A stretch of 64,000 nucleotides of DNA, taken from assembly GCA_009733575.1 (NCBI GenBank), contig ML769415.1, positions 138,524-202,523 on the forward strand, given 5' to 3'. Positions 52,030-63,865 of this stretch are shown piece after piece. Within the stretch, counting starts at the first letter, position 1. The number at the start of each line of letters is the position of its first letter. The translations under genes were made by a program, and so were the position numbers. The notes below the pieces were generated by a model. It ran no database searches and was not told the DNA's origin. It was given only the letters and a program-made list of their open reading frames with translations. This DNA is from Gymnopus androsaceus JB14 (lineage: Eukaryota > Basidiomycota > Agaricomycetes > Agaricales > Omphalotaceae).

Positions 52030-53177
52030 GTGACGGTTATATACGGAGTGTTTGTACGGAGTGTTAAGGGATAAGTTCATTTTTTGATGATCTTGATGTA
52101 TAAATTTGCGCTGTCCACGGTGTTTGTCAATTGAAAAGCTGAGCCACCGCGGCTGTGCTATCTTAAAGGTACTTGCGCGCAGAAGACGAGAGCCAAAGCA
52201 ACACGCTAGCCGTGGGATTGTGTGAAAAACACCACCTCTTGATTTTATCTGGGGACACCTCTTGCTTTTCACCTCATTTAAAGTGCTCCAGCCAGCGCTG
52301 TCACTTTAGTCCAGACTAACAAGGCGATCAGATAGTCACAGTGTAATGAGAGCGGAGCCGGGTTGGGACAAAGATGCTAAAGGAGAAGAATGAGTATGGA
52401 TTCTTCCACCATTGTGCTTTAACCCTGTTTCAATTAGAGGTTTGAAATCTACAAAGACTCACCTAACGAATGAACACAACTATACATAGATACTAGATAG
52501 TACTCATACGATATTCGCGGGTCTACATACTATACATGCACGTGTAACTAACTAATAATAGCCAAAAGTAATAAGTTGAATCCGGGGACTAAGCTCCAAA
52601 AGTGCCGCAGAGGGACTACGTCCCCCCAAGCCTTAGGCCTGCAGAGCAGGGTACAGACCAGGCCCAGGATCGGCTGGGCTGTTTTTTGTTGGTAGGCTCG
52701 TAGGCTACTGGTGTGAGGGAAGAGCGTAGTGGGATTCTAGGTGCGGTGCTGTTGCGGTGAGCTTGGTCAGAAGTGAGAAAAGAAAGAGACAGAATAAAAT
52801 CGCAAGGTGTAAGAGAAAAGGAGAAAGAGAGAGCGGCGGAGGAAGGAGGTGATGTAGCCAAGGTGTCGCGGTTGGTGAAGAGGGCGCCGGTTGGTTAGAG
52901 AGAGATGAAGTGAGGACGGATCTGTAGTAGCTAATCCTTCTTCACTTCTCCAACAACCAGTAATAAACAAAACCAAAGAGAGTTCACTCACGTACAGTTT
53001 CTGAGGTGTTAATTATGGAACGCTTCAGGATATGAATTAACAGTATCAAGTCCAGCTACTTATCCATCCTGACCCCTCTTGACGCCTCAGGAAGGAGCTT
53101 TCCTCGTGAATCACTAAAAACAAACTATCAATGGAAGTTTATGGAAAAAGGGAGGCGACTCACCATGTGACGTTCGA
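52030..53177. other. Intergenic region
   Basis: Block B similarity fades near 52450. The remainder has purine-rich stretches (52760-52860) and the 3' flank of the next gene. No gene is supported. Confidence 0.4.
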
Positions 53178-53663
53178 CTACTTCCAACGAGTGTTGCTAA
53201 TCATCGCCGACATTAGCACCAGCGAAACCGAGAAAGATGCAGGCCCAAGCTGAAAACAGATTACCACTATGAGAGGAGTGAAATACAACTGAGAGCTTAC
53301 CCAAGGGCATGATTCAGGTTTCAAGAGCACAGAGTCTTTAATGTCAATGATGGAACCTGCGAAAGAAAAAGATAGGTTGAGAATGTATTGAGTAAGATGC
53401 TGAGTCTCACAGGAAGCAGCTACGCCGGAAATAAAAAGAGTTGTGAGAGTAGTCTTGATTGACCAATAATTCCGATATGGGTTGGAGACAAGACCCGCGG
53501 TAAGGACGTGAACGAAGACCATTACCCGACCAAAGCTACTCGTTGGCAGGACCGTGATATGAAGTCCAATGATGCATACCCCCATACAAAGGACAACAAG
53601 GTGTTCGAGTTGAGGCCGGTAGATTGGCTCGAGCTTCTGGCTCTTTGCATCTGAGTGCTGCAT
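53178..53663 (-). CDS. Small multi-pass membrane protein of unknown function
   Basis: Three exons, 53663-53411, 53356-53301 and 53249-53178, give 381 nt or 126 residues; both introns are GT-AG and phases close. I start at the ATG at 53663, as the frame two codons earlier begins with GTG. Hydrophobic helices: HLVVLCMGVCIIGLHITVL; VMVFVHVLTAGLVS; TTLTTLFISGVAASC; LGPASFSVSLVLMSAMI. The C-terminus is SNTRWK. The plan (short polar N-terminus, three to four helices) recalls the genes at 43215 and 50783. A 3' fragment of it is duplicated at 46896-47130. Confidence 0.65.
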   Translation of the reverse strand: MQHSDAKSQKLEPIYRPQLEHLVVLCMGVCIIGLHITVLPTSSFGRVMVFVHVLTAGLVSNPYRNYWSIKTTLTTLFISGVAASCETQHLTQYILNLSFSFAGSIIDIKDSVLLKPESCPWVSSQLYFTPLIVVICFQLGPASFSVSLVLMSAMISNTRWK

Positions 53664-53952
53664 GACCACTCCTTTGGAAGTTGGTGTTGAAGAGGCGTGG
53701 CAATAATTGGCGCTATCTTGTGTGTTATCTTATCTTATCATCGGGCAGCTGTTCAAGCGCCTAATAGTAATAGCCTTGAACTAAATCGCCATCTCTCCTG
53801 CTACATTTCTACACATATATATGTCTTTCGCAAACAACGGGATACTCTGCTTATTGCATTAATCATTTGACGGAACTTGGAAATAACTGGCAAGTAATCA
53901 GTCCAACCAATTTTCGCTCACTGATCTTGTATAGAATTCTTGCAGATTTACG

Positions 53953-56900
53953 ATGAATCCCAATGCAAACGATCATTGGAATACCAACATGAATAGCTAT
54001 GGTCTCGGGACACCGATAAATCCCTTCAATGGTACCGCGGACTCGCAACCTATGATTCCAATTACGCTAGCCTCCCCTGATCAATACACTCCTTATTTTT
54101 CGAATTTCTCATTAAACTCGAAGACCTATTATCCGAACTTGCATCGAGATTTTCGTGATAATAACCATGGGCCTTCAGCAAGCGGGAGCTCGAATCATAA
54201 CGGGAGAACTAGCGACAATGGTTGGAACACTAGGACTGCACACAACACTAACAGTGCTTCAATCACTGGATCCGGAGTCAGTAACCTAACTTTTTATGGC
54301 TCGATGGACTCAATCGAATTCCTACAGTCTAGTTCTACTGGCCCAGCGGGTGGAAGCGAGACTGATGGCGATGGTACCCGCAATGGCATTAACAATAACA
54401 GAGTGGGTAGAACATCTTCTAGAGCTTTCCATTCCACTAATTATGAACTTTGTATCGCAGAAATTCCCGTCACGTAGGGCAAGTACGCGTGGATCCAAAA
54501 ATTCCTTCCCAAATCCTCATGTTCGGCACTCGACACACCCTTCCCAAACCTTTCGCAAGAATAATACTAGACCGCAGGTAACCAAAGGCGACGGAATAAC
54601 ACACGCTGAGGACTTGCAGCCAAATGAAGGATTCACCGGTGTAAAAACAACAAGAGCGCACCAAGCCGTTGTGCCAAAGGTGTTGTCGTCTTCTAGTAAT
54701 AGCAGCAGAGGTGGTAGAGGCATGTCACAACGAGGAAATTGGAGAGGTCAGCATCGGGGCAATGTTTGGAAATCAAGAAATCACGGCGGAAGCTCTCGAC
54801 ATTCTGCACCGCTATTCCCGACTTCCGGCTCTGAAGAACTATCTGAATCGACGCCTATCCCATCTACTCCCCATCATGTACCTTCCACTGCATTAACCAA
54901 GGCTCTCAACAACAATTTCGTTATTCCTCAGAAACGCAAAAGCCCAGAGGTTGTCGGATGCTGCTTCTTTCCCGATCGATTTATCTTCAGGTTCTGGGCC
55001 TAGTGGGCGGCGAGGACTTGATTTCAGCCATCTACTACCCAAGGCAGCCGGGAAGCACGCGAAACGACAAAAGACGCAGGAATTAGAGCAGGATCCACTG
55101 CAAGTGGATGAGGCATTGTATGAAATGGAAGTAGCGGACGTGCAAGAAGAAAACATCCTTTCGGTTCCAAATCATGGGAATGTTTCTTCTCCTCGACTAT
55201 CCTCGAGTGCACCAAAACCTACGTCGAATGTCACTGGAAACGCTTCTCTCTCACCGAAATCAGACTCGGCCGTTGTTTTAGACGATACTGCCCAAACTGC
55301 TGCTATTGCTTGCACAACTACAACAACGGCCACAGCCGTTAAAGACGAACCACTCAACGTCGAGGTTCCCAATTCCGATTGCCCTCCCACTGCGAGCTTG
55401 ACGTCCGGCACGAAACGATACCACCCAATTCCACGCTCCTGTCTGAAGCTCTTCTCCGTTCCATCCGCCAACCCCTCCTCATCCCCACAACCATCTCTTC
55501 CTCTAGTAGTAACGGCTCCCAATCCGCCGCGCAGCAGGTGACACCAAATCCACACTGGCGCACTGCCCGAGCCGAGTTTGCTAATCGTGCTATTAACGAG
55601 CTTCGTGCGGAGGGGCTTGTGGTGAAGAGGATCTTGTGGCGTATGGATGGGATGTGTGTTGATTGGGAAAAGCCTGCGTCTGCGAAAGCTAATAGGGACG
55701 GCGATGGAACATTGAAGATGAAGGGCAAGGGCAAGAAGAGAGCATTGACGGAGGGGGAGACAGAGAACGCGATGACGATGTTGATGAACGATTTGATCAC
55801 CATGGACGATATCGAACCTTCACAATCTCTACCCCAAGTGATTCAAAACACCAGTCCGCAGTTTCCCTCCAACGCAAAAATGGAGGTCAATGATTTGGAC
55901 GAAGCTATGGAAATTATTGATCTCACTGTGGATGAGAAATCTTCTCCTCCTCCTCCTTCTTACTCTTATAAGTTTGATGATGATGAAGATGACCGGCCTC
56001 CATTCAAGCCTCCGCTCGTTGTCCGCCTTGGTTCTGGACGCTCTTCTACGAGTTCAGCATCTGCGGGCTTGTCTGCTACCACCGTTAGGTTCTCTGACTC
56101 TCCTTCTCTTTCGAATTCCTCCACTGCCGAAGCAACTTCCTCCCCCCAATCGCGGGCTGATACTGAACCTCGGCACAAATCGAGACTTCACTCATTGCCC
56201 CCGCGTCCGTCTTATTCACACTTGCATTCGTCTCCGTTACCTCCTTCGCGCGGTACTGCTACCTCTGATGATGGCGAGGCTGTTGAAATCAACCAGTCTG
56301 ATGACGAGTCAAGCAGTAGTTTACGCCAGGAATCGCGGGACACGGATGAGGAGATGCAGGTCTTGGACGATCTCGAGCCTGGCGATGGCGATAAGGACCT
56401 GGATGGGTTCAACACGGAAATGGAAATGAACGATTTGAGAGGGATCGTTGAATCGAGAAACATCTACGAAAATAACCGGGGAGCATCCAGAGTAGGAGCA
56501 TATGAAGCTGGAATGGACACGGAAGACTCCGAGTCAGTGGAATACGTCGAGCCCGCAGATTCCAATGGAATCGATTTCCCAACAGAACAGGGACTCGAGG
56601 GGTTGGATGAGCATATGCATAGACTCAAAATGAAAGGACTGGCGATCGAGTTCCTCAAGGCATACGTCCATTCCTGGGAACACGATCGCCGCGCCCTAGC
56701 TAACGCTTATGCTCCTAATGCAGTATTCTCGTGCTCTGTCATCTTCCCGCCCGACGCGACACTGGACAATAGTCCAACGCACGCGTTTGCATCCCACTTT
56801 GTTGCTTCGACATCAACACACGGCTCCGCATCTGCCTCTTCATCTACGCGTCGCTCCCTTCGTCGACTACCTATTTCCATACAAACACCTACAGCCATCT

Positions 56901-57295
56901 CCCCTGCCCTCCTCCTTCTAGACCCACAGCGTGCGTACACATTTCTCCCCTCTGGAGGACAGGCTCAAATGAAGTATGATGCCTTGTACATTGGAGATGT
57001 CGCCAATCCAAATTCTCCTACGGATCATAGTAGGTGTAGGGCAGACCTGGTGTACCTTGGCGTACAAGCAGAGCTTGATCGCCGTCTTGCTCAAACTCCT
57101 GAGGATGATATTTTGGATATACCAAAGGTACCAAAGCGGGATGAAGAAGATAAAGTGTTCGTTAGTTGGAATTTTGTTCTACGCGCCAAGTTTGATGGAG
57201 AGAATGGCGGGAACCGCAGAGGGGGTGACGGTCAAGATAAGGAGTTTCCATTGCAGATTGTTTCGCACCAGATGATAGTGAGGGACACGCCTTGA
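53953..57295 (+). CDS. NTF2-like domain protein, Mex67-like mRNA export factor candidate
   Basis: The ATG at 53953 starts an Asn/Ser-rich exon (MNPNANDHWNTNMNSYGLGT). A 58-nt intron (54403-54460, branch site CTAAT) joins NNNR to KFPSRRASTRGSK. An RGG-like patch follows (SRGGRGMSQRGNWRGQHRGN). The C-terminal part has AINELRAEGLVVKRILWRMD, a long acidic/Ser linker, then KGLAIEFLKAYVHSWEHDRR, ALANAYAPNAVFSCSVIFPP, and SWNFVLRAK and LQIVSHQMIVRDTP, as in NTF2-like domains of Mex67/NXF exporters. No LRR or UBA part is seen. Two one-base frame changes lie near 54949 (SPE / LSDAASFPIDL) and near 55480 (SANPSS / PTTISSSSS). The duplicate at 61990-63293 has an extra T at the second place and reads through there. 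Function is inferred from the NTF2-like part. Confidence 0.6.
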
Positions 57296-58522
57296 ATATT
57301 CGCGCATCCGCTTCGCAAAGTGTACATACTATATTATGTGTAAGGTTACAACTGCTTATTATTGATGTAACATACTAGACTCGAGCCAATCGGTCGATGG
57401 ATTCCGGGAGAGGAAGTGGCGGCGGACGACCACGTCCCAAGCATCATATATTATGTGTCCATCTAGATTATGTGTCAATTCCGGGATGCATGTCACAACG
57501 TTGACCATCTTGGTTGTGTCTTAATCACTCATGTTTTCGGAGTTGCTCATACTTGAAAATATTCCCGACCTATCCAGGATCTATGGGCTTATATTGCTAG
57601 ATATCAAAGCATTCCTTCTTACTCCCGATTTGTTCCATCGATTGATGATGATAGTGCTTTCCTCAATGATTTTACCAAATACAAACTTCCCACTTCAAGT
57701 CGCTTAGAGGAGTCCTTGCAGAGCTAGCCCAATCATGGCAGACGTTTAGCTATAATAATGACAAACTCTAATCCCATATACATAGACTTGTTGTTAACGT
57801 TTGGCGCAATTCTATTAGATTCATAGATGAATAAAGCTGAGTCCAGAGATGGTATTAAGTAGCCTGCCAGAAATCAGGCTTGATGTTGTGGATTTTGCTC
57901 AAGTCTCAGAGTGCAAGTACAAGTTTTGGATAGTATATGCGGAGCTACTCTCTAAAGCACCGGAGAAAGTTCTAGTACTCATTCTCTACGACATAGTTTG
58001 CAGAACATTCTAGATGGTTTGCACTTTAGTATGAATGGGCAAGAGGCACACAAATATGTCTTATTTGGTCACATAACCTAGTATCACACTTGGGGTGTAA
58101 CAATGGTACCAGAGAGTGGCATAGAGGCAAGTGATGATATTGTTGCTCAAAATAAGCAACATACATTGACCGCATTGGTTTTGTCTTGATCACTCGCATT
58201 TTCGGACTTGTGTCTAAATGATTAAAGATCAAATACATATTCTCAATCTATTGCGGTTTATATTACAAGATGTCAAAGCGTCCCTTCTTATTCCCGATTC
58301 CATCAATTGATGATGGTAGTACTTCACTCAATAATTTTCGCCAAAAAACAATCTCAAGACTTTCCAATGATATAAGCTGCTCAAAGGAGTCTTAAAAGAC
58401 TCAGTCCAGTCATTGCAGAGGTTAAAATATAATAGCAGCAAACTCAAATCCCGACATAAATATATTTTTTGGTGTGATCAATGCGCCTCGAAGTTGGCAT
58501 ACAGAATCTACAAGACTAGCAA
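57296..58522. repeat. Degenerate tandem repeat downstream of the NTF2-like gene
   Basis: A unit of about 670 bp appears twice in diverged form. For example, the stretch at 57600-57790 ('TATCAAAGCATTCCTTCTTA') aligns with 58265-58460 ('TGTCAAAGCGTCCCTTCTTA'), both followed by 'ATTGATGATG' and 'GGAGTC'. A third version is at about 63490-63800. No coding frame is supported. Confidence 0.6.
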
Positions 58523-59496
58523 TCAGGCAGCCGTGATGGTGAAAGTAGCAGTCACAGCGAAAAGGTCTTGGGCGTTATTGCTGTTCGAAATCAAAATAAA
58601 CTCGTGCCCGCAAGTTAAAAATAGTTTGTACTCACTTTGGATTAATGGCCTGCAACGTGTATTCACCCCTATAGTAGAAATCGGGCAAAGGTCAGGTTCG
58701 ACTAGAAATGAGAGACTCAAACTCACGCTGGTGTATCACTTGGAATCGTAACTTCCGCGCTTGTTTGAACGTTGGTCGAGAATGTACCAAGAAGTTCCGA
58801 AACCTCTGGACTGCCACCAACGAGGATGATCTCAAAAGGGTCTGCCACAAAGCCGTTCGTCGCCTCCCAAGTAATAAGAAGTTCCTGTCCAGCGACGATA
58901 GTCCCACTGGGGGTATCCAATGTGAGCGTAGGGCCGCTGATTGTGAAAGGGGCGGTCTGGGCGAAAGAAAGGCCTAGATTCCTGTTTGAAATGAGAATAA
59001 ATCAGCCAATGCTCAAATTTGCTCAAAAAATAATCAAAGATGTAGTTAGTCCTCACCCCGAATCAAGGCCGTCGAAAACATATTGACCCCTATCAAAAGC
59101 CAAGCTTTAAATGAAAGACAAGGAATGCGAGCCTTTGAAAGACTCACGTAGGTAAATCGCTTGGAATAGTCACTACCGTACTTGTGCCATCAGACTGGAA
59201 ACCATAGTTTATTTCAATCCCATTGTTATTTTGATCGGTAGTACTGAGTAGGGCAAGCACGAAACCAAATCCTTCGACAGGATCAATAGCATCGAACGTC
59301 CAAGTGACTTCCAATTGCTGTCCAGCGACTATATTCCCAGTGGGAGTATTAATCGCGAATCCAGTAGCCATTTGGAGGTAGGCAACTGCGGAGAGGAACA
59401 CAGTGAAAATGCTACAGTATATGGATAGAGATCATATGCATATTAGATAGCGCAGAAAAGCTAGCTGTACAAGCCTTACCTTAGGGTGGAGACCAT
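58523..59496 (-). CDS. Secreted protein with two Kre9/Knh1-like domains
   Basis: Six exons were joined: 59496-59480, 59411-59148, 59089-59057, 58981-58727, 58668-58636 and 58580-58523, totalling 660 nt or 219 residues. All introns are GT-AG and in the same phase (2). A signal peptide (MVSTLSIFTVFLSAVAYLQM) is split by intron 1. Domain 1 starts NTPTGNIVAGQQLEVTWTF and ends TIPSDLPTGQYVFDGLDSG. Domain 2 starts DTPSGTIVAGQELLITWEA and ends TIPSDTPAGEYTLQAINP. The protein ends TATFTITAA without a Ser/Thr-rich GPI tail. Kre9/Knh1-like proteins are extracellular and tied to beta-glucan and cell-wall assembly. The C-terminal part of a duplicate is at 63866-64000. Confidence 0.88.
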
Positions 59497-59541
59497 ATTG
59501 AACTAAAAGTGAGACTGAAGGTACGTACCCTTCACACTTGT

Positions 59542-59549
59542 TATTTATA
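59542..59549 (-). promoter_or_regulatory. TATA box of the Kre9/Knh1-like gene
   Basis: TATAAATA on the minus strand lies about 46 bp before the ATG at 59496. It sits at the very edge of duplication block A, so block A supplied this promoter element or ends just beside it. Confidence 0.55.
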
Positions 59550-60092
59550 CCATGCTAAAACGGCACGATCAGGAAGACGGGCCTCAGTTGGGATCATTCC
59601 AGGTAGGAATGACTCGACGTACTCTTGGACTAAATCCCTAAACTCCATGATCTTGTGAAAGTTGCATTCAAGGACGCTGGATGTACCAGTGTAGTTTGAC
59701 ATCTGGAAACGAGGTGTGCACTCTGTACTATTATACAAAAACAAATCACAACATGATGGTTTATAATGATAAAAACAGCACGATCATAAATCCACTCCCT
59801 TCAGACGAAAACTCCATGATCTCATTCAAAGACATTATACATACCGGGGTATTTTGACCGTTGACCACATGTCTGGACTGTGTACTACTGTACAAATTAT
59901 ATCAAATATTGATAATAATAAAAGATGTTTGAACTCGGCACATGCTAAGTAAGTAAATTCTTGAGATGCAGATAGTGGGTTTAAATAATCACACGAAGCT
60001 TTTCCTCGAAGTTCCTTCTTTCCCCATTCTTTCCTGTGTGGCAAATGATTTTGGAGAAGTAGAGTGTTCCCGCGATACAATGTTTTGAGGGG

Positions 60093-60100
60093 TATAAAAG
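60093..60100 (+). promoter_or_regulatory. TATA box of the intact secreted-protein gene
   Basis: TATAAAAG lies about 70 bp before the ATG at 60169 and is conserved at 3475-3482 in the split copy. Confidence 0.65.
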
Positions 60101-60168
60101 CCTAAACGATTGCCTCATACTTAGATTGTTGTTCAGCCAGAACTTCAGCTTCTTCTTATCCTACAAAC

Positions 60169-60852
60169 ATGGTCTCTTTATTCACCATCGTATCCGTTGC
60201 ACTCACACTCACCACTTCTGGTGTATTTGGTCAGTGCCCTCCCAACCTCACTGGCATTGCAACTAGCGGAGTAAACATCCAGAGCTTCGACTTCGAAGGA
60301 TCTCTATGGGGATCCGAGACCACTCCTGTTGTTGCCGGTCTTGCTGTTACCGGACAATCTTCCCGTGGCTTTAGTCCTACCTTTGTTATCACGCCGGATC
60401 CTGTTATTACGACGACCTTTACCATTAGGTATAGTTCTTTCGCCGCTGGATACCTACTCAGATGGCTAACAGCAGCGGGAATTTTGAAGCGATGTTACCA
60501 ACACCAGCTTGCTCGTAACCAATATTGGTAACCAGCTCTTTTATGAGCCTGCTTCCACTACTGGAACTACTCCAGCGTCAGTTTCTGCTTTCAAGTGTTA
60601 TTGTGCTTTTCTAACTTACAAAATAGGAATCAGCTGTGGGATATTAGCTGCCTTACTTGTGCAACACCGGAGGGCCAGGCCATCCCAGGAGGTTCTTTCT
60701 GCAGCGTTGTGGCTCATGGCACCGACAACTGTGTGCAAAATGAGGACTCTGCCGATCCTTTGCCTGTTACGCCCTGTGGTACTACCAGTACCTCACCGCT
60801 CGTCGATATCAACCCTGGAGATGAGAACGGGTTTGGTAGGCGGGGCGACTGA
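60169..60852 (+). CDS. Small secreted cysteine-containing protein (intact copy)
   Basis: Three exons, 60169-60428, 60490-60576 and 60627-60852, give 573 nt or 190 residues; introns of 61 and 50 nt are GT-AG and phases close. A signal peptide (MVSLFTIVSVALTLTTSGVFG) precedes QCPPNLTGIATSG. The middle is Thr/Val-rich and beta-like (PTFVITPDPVITTTFTIS, TSLLVTNIGNQLFY). The end has paired cysteines (DISCLTCATPEGQA, GSFCSV, DNCVQN, VTPCGT) and finishes GFGRRGD. I recognise no family; it is extracellular and probably disulfide-bonded. It is the undamaged paralogue of the gene at 1352-3397, and both keep the same intron positions. Confidence 0.82.
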
Positions 60853-61059
60853 GGTAGCGGGATTTCTTGTTCAGACTTTATCACATTTAGTCTTCAGGGA
60901 CCGTTAGGTCAAGTTGTAATGTAGGAATATTTATTGATAATCTATCATCTATTGCTTTTGAGCGCATTGCGATGTAGACGACTTAACCTCTGTTACACTG
61001 ATGGCCACTGAGCCATTCATTGAACGTCTGATGGGACGCGTACCGGCCTAAACAGAATT

Positions 61060-61699
61060 ATCAGCGACTGCACCGACCCCGAAATCCATACGTACGACAT
61101 GGTTAATCCGGGCTTGGAAGCCAGGACACGAGCCTTTCATTGTTCGAACGTCTCGCTAACGAATTTTGGCACTTCCTTGACTTTAAACTTGCATTTTAAT
61201 ACCAACATGGCCAGAACGGCAACGGCTTCCGTCTCGGAGAACCTATGGGAGATCAGATGAGGACAACGAGGAAGAAAAAAATGGTTACTTTCGTCCAATG
61301 CAGGCTCGGGGACCTACAAGGTGAGTATATTAACTATTGAGTAAAAGAAGGGCTGGAACTATACTAGCCAGCACTAAAGGGAACGAATCCGTCCTGGGGT
61401 CAGTCTGGGTCCAAGAAACGAGCGGGTCGGAGATCCTTCCAGTAACGGGCTAGAAACTATTGATAAGACAAAAATGACAGCAAATAAGACACGTACGGTT
61501 ACAGTGCAAGACCACTGCATTGATCACAATATGAGCACCTTTATGTACAGCAATGATTCGCTTTTCACCGGCAGCATTGGGGATAGTCAGAGTGGTGTCT
61601 TCGATGCTGTCTTTTTGGTATACTGTTCACCTACAGGAAATGTCGAGGTATAGGTAGAGTAAATAAAAGCAGAGGAAAAAACCGATGGACAGAGTCGCC
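61060..61699 (-). pseudogene. Cytochrome P450 C-terminal fragment, right copy
   Basis: From 61699 there is MATLSIGFFLCFYLLYLYLD (hydrophobic, fused by rearrangement or chance), then VYQKDSIEDTTLTIPNAAGE, KRIIAVHKGAHIVINAVVLH (the P450 beta region before the PERF motif), WKDLRPARFLDPD, and after an intron-like gap GPRACIG. The final part has FEERKARVLA-like text and KPGLTMSYVW near 61085. Upstream P450 sequence is missing, as in the left copy, so the truncation came before the block duplication. Small indels and stops make it a relic. A duplicate lies at 480-1145. Confidence 0.78.
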
Positions 61700-61989
61700 A
61701 TGTTTCGTTGAGTACACTACGCGGATCGTTAAGGGACAATTCACGAGCTTTAATGCAAGCTTACGCCAGAATTTGGGTTAATAGTGGCATGTCTTCGTAT
61801 GCCTGGCATGAAAAGGTGAGTACAGCAACATGACAATTTACATCATGTAAATTGTACAACTCACAGGAATGGGTGGGAGCGCGGGCCAAGCCCAGCCAAA
61901 CCTTAAAGTATATCTTTGTCTGAAACATGTTTTCTATTAGGTTTCTACCCCGAGACTCAGATTAATTCTGAGTCTTGCTCCTATTCTCA

Positions 61990-63293
61990 ACTCTGAAAAT
62001 GTCAATGACGTTTCTTCTCCTCGTCTATGCTCGAGCGCACCAAAATCTACGTCGAATGTTACCGGAAACGCTTCTCTCTCACTGAAACCAAACTCGGCGG
62101 TTATTTCAGATGCTGCTGCTGTTGCTTCCACAACTACCACAACGGCCACAGCCGTTAAAGAAGAACCACTCGACGTCGAGGTTCCCACTTTCGATTGCGC
62201 TTCCGCTGCGAGCTTGACGTCCGGCACGAAACGATACCACCCAATTCCACGCTCCTGTCTGACGCTCATCTCCGTTCCATCCGCCAACGCCTCCTCATTC
62301 CCCACAATCATCTCTTCCTCTAGTAGTAACGGCTCCCAATCCGCCGCGCAGCAGGTGACTCCAAACCCACATTGGCGCACTGCCCGAACCGAGTTTGCTA
62401 ATCGCGCTATCAACGAGCTTCGTGCGGAGGGGCTTGTGGTGAAGAGGATCTTGTGGCGTATGGGTGAGATGTGTGTTGACTGGGAAAAGCCTGCATCTGC
62501 GAAAGCTAGTGGGGACGGCGATGGAAAACTAAAGATGAAGGGCAAGGGCAAAAAAAGAGCATTGACGGAGGCGGAGACAGTCCGCGCAGAGAACGCGATG
62601 GCGATGTTGATGAACGGTTTGATCACCATGGACGATACCGAACCTTCACAATCTCTACCCCAAGTGATTCAAAACACTAGTCCGCAGCTTCCCTCCAACA
62701 CCAAAATCCAGGTCAATGATTCGGACGAAGCTATGGAAATTATTGACCTCACAGTGGATGAGAAATCTTATCCTCCTCCTTCTTACTCTCATAAGATTGA
62801 TGATGAAGATGACCGGCCTCCATTAAAGCCTCCGCTCGTTGTCCGCCTTGGTTCTGGACGCTCTTATTCGAGTTCAGAATCTGCGGGCTTGTCTACTGCT
62901 CTCTGACTCTCCTCCTCTTCCAATTCTTCCACTGCCGAAGCAACTTCCTCCCCCCAATCGCGGGCTTATACTGCTCCTCGGCACAAATCGAAACTTCAGT
63001 CATTCAACCCCCGCGTCCGTCTTATTCACACTTGCATTCGTCTCCGCTGCTACCTCTGATGATGGCGAGGCTGTTGACGGTGTTGAAGTAAACCAGCCTG
63101 ATGATGAGTTAAGCAGTAATCCACGGCAGGAATCGCGGGACACAGATGAGGAGATGCAGGGTGTTCGTTAGTTGGAATTTCGTTCTACGCGCCAAGTTTG
63201 ATAGAGAGAATGGCGGGGACCGCAGAGGGGTGACGGTCAAGATAAGGAGTTGCAGATTGTTTCGCACCAGATGATAGTCAGGGACACGCTTTG
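61990..63293 (+). pseudogene. Truncated duplicate of the NTF2-like gene
   Basis: The match to 55178-57295 starts near 61990 with SSPRLCSSAPKSTSNVTGN and reads in frame through TSGTKRYHPIPRSCLTLI and AINELRAEGLVVKRILWRM. It stops at STAL near 62906. After a frame break it continues to EEMQG and then, with about 770 bp deleted, jumps to VRX-SWNFVLRAK at 63160 and ends near 63293. The deletion removes most of the NTF2-like domain, so no working exporter can be made. Confidence 0.85.
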
Positions 63294-63865
63294 AATATTC
63301 GCTTCGCAAAGTGTACGTACTATATTATGTGTAAGACTCCAACTGTTTATTATCGAACATACTAGACTTGAGCCAATCGGTCGATAAATTCCGGGGGAGG
63401 AAGTTACACCATCTTGGGTGTCTTAATCACTCATGTTTTCGGAGTTGCCCATACTTGAAAATATTCCCGACCTATCCAAAATCTATTGGTTTATATTGCT
63501 AGATATCCAAGCAGCATATACATTGATCGCATTGGTTGTGTGGTATCTTCGGAGTGATATCTGAAGGATTACTAACATCAAACAAATATTCTCAATCTAT
63601 TGCAGTTTATATTACAAGATGTCAAAGCGTCCCTTCTTATTCCCGATTCCATCGATTGATGGTAGTACTTCATTCAATAATTTTCGCCAAAAAACAATCT
63701 CAAGACTTTCCAATATAAGCTGCTCAAAGGAGTCTTAGCAGACCTAGTCCAGTCATTGCAGAGGGTAAAACATAATAGCAGCAAACCCAAATCCCTACAT
63801 AAATATATTTTATGGTGTGATCGGTGCGCCTCGAAGTTGGCATACAGAATCTCCAAGACCAGCAA

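Larger units (their letters stand above)
47570..52450. repeat. Segmental duplication block B, copy 2 (direct)
   Basis: This is the counterpart of 40120-45300 with the same gene order. Sequence next to the left edge (AT-rich spacer) is unrelated to copy 1's condensin-3 body, so the junction cut through that gene near its first intron. Confidence 0.82.
59528..61802. repeat. Segmental duplication block A, right copy
   Basis: This is the inverted counterpart of 418-4110, lacking the foldback insertion. It carries the degenerate 200-bp repeats (59540-59900), the intact secreted-protein gene and a P450 fragment. Confidence 0.85.
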
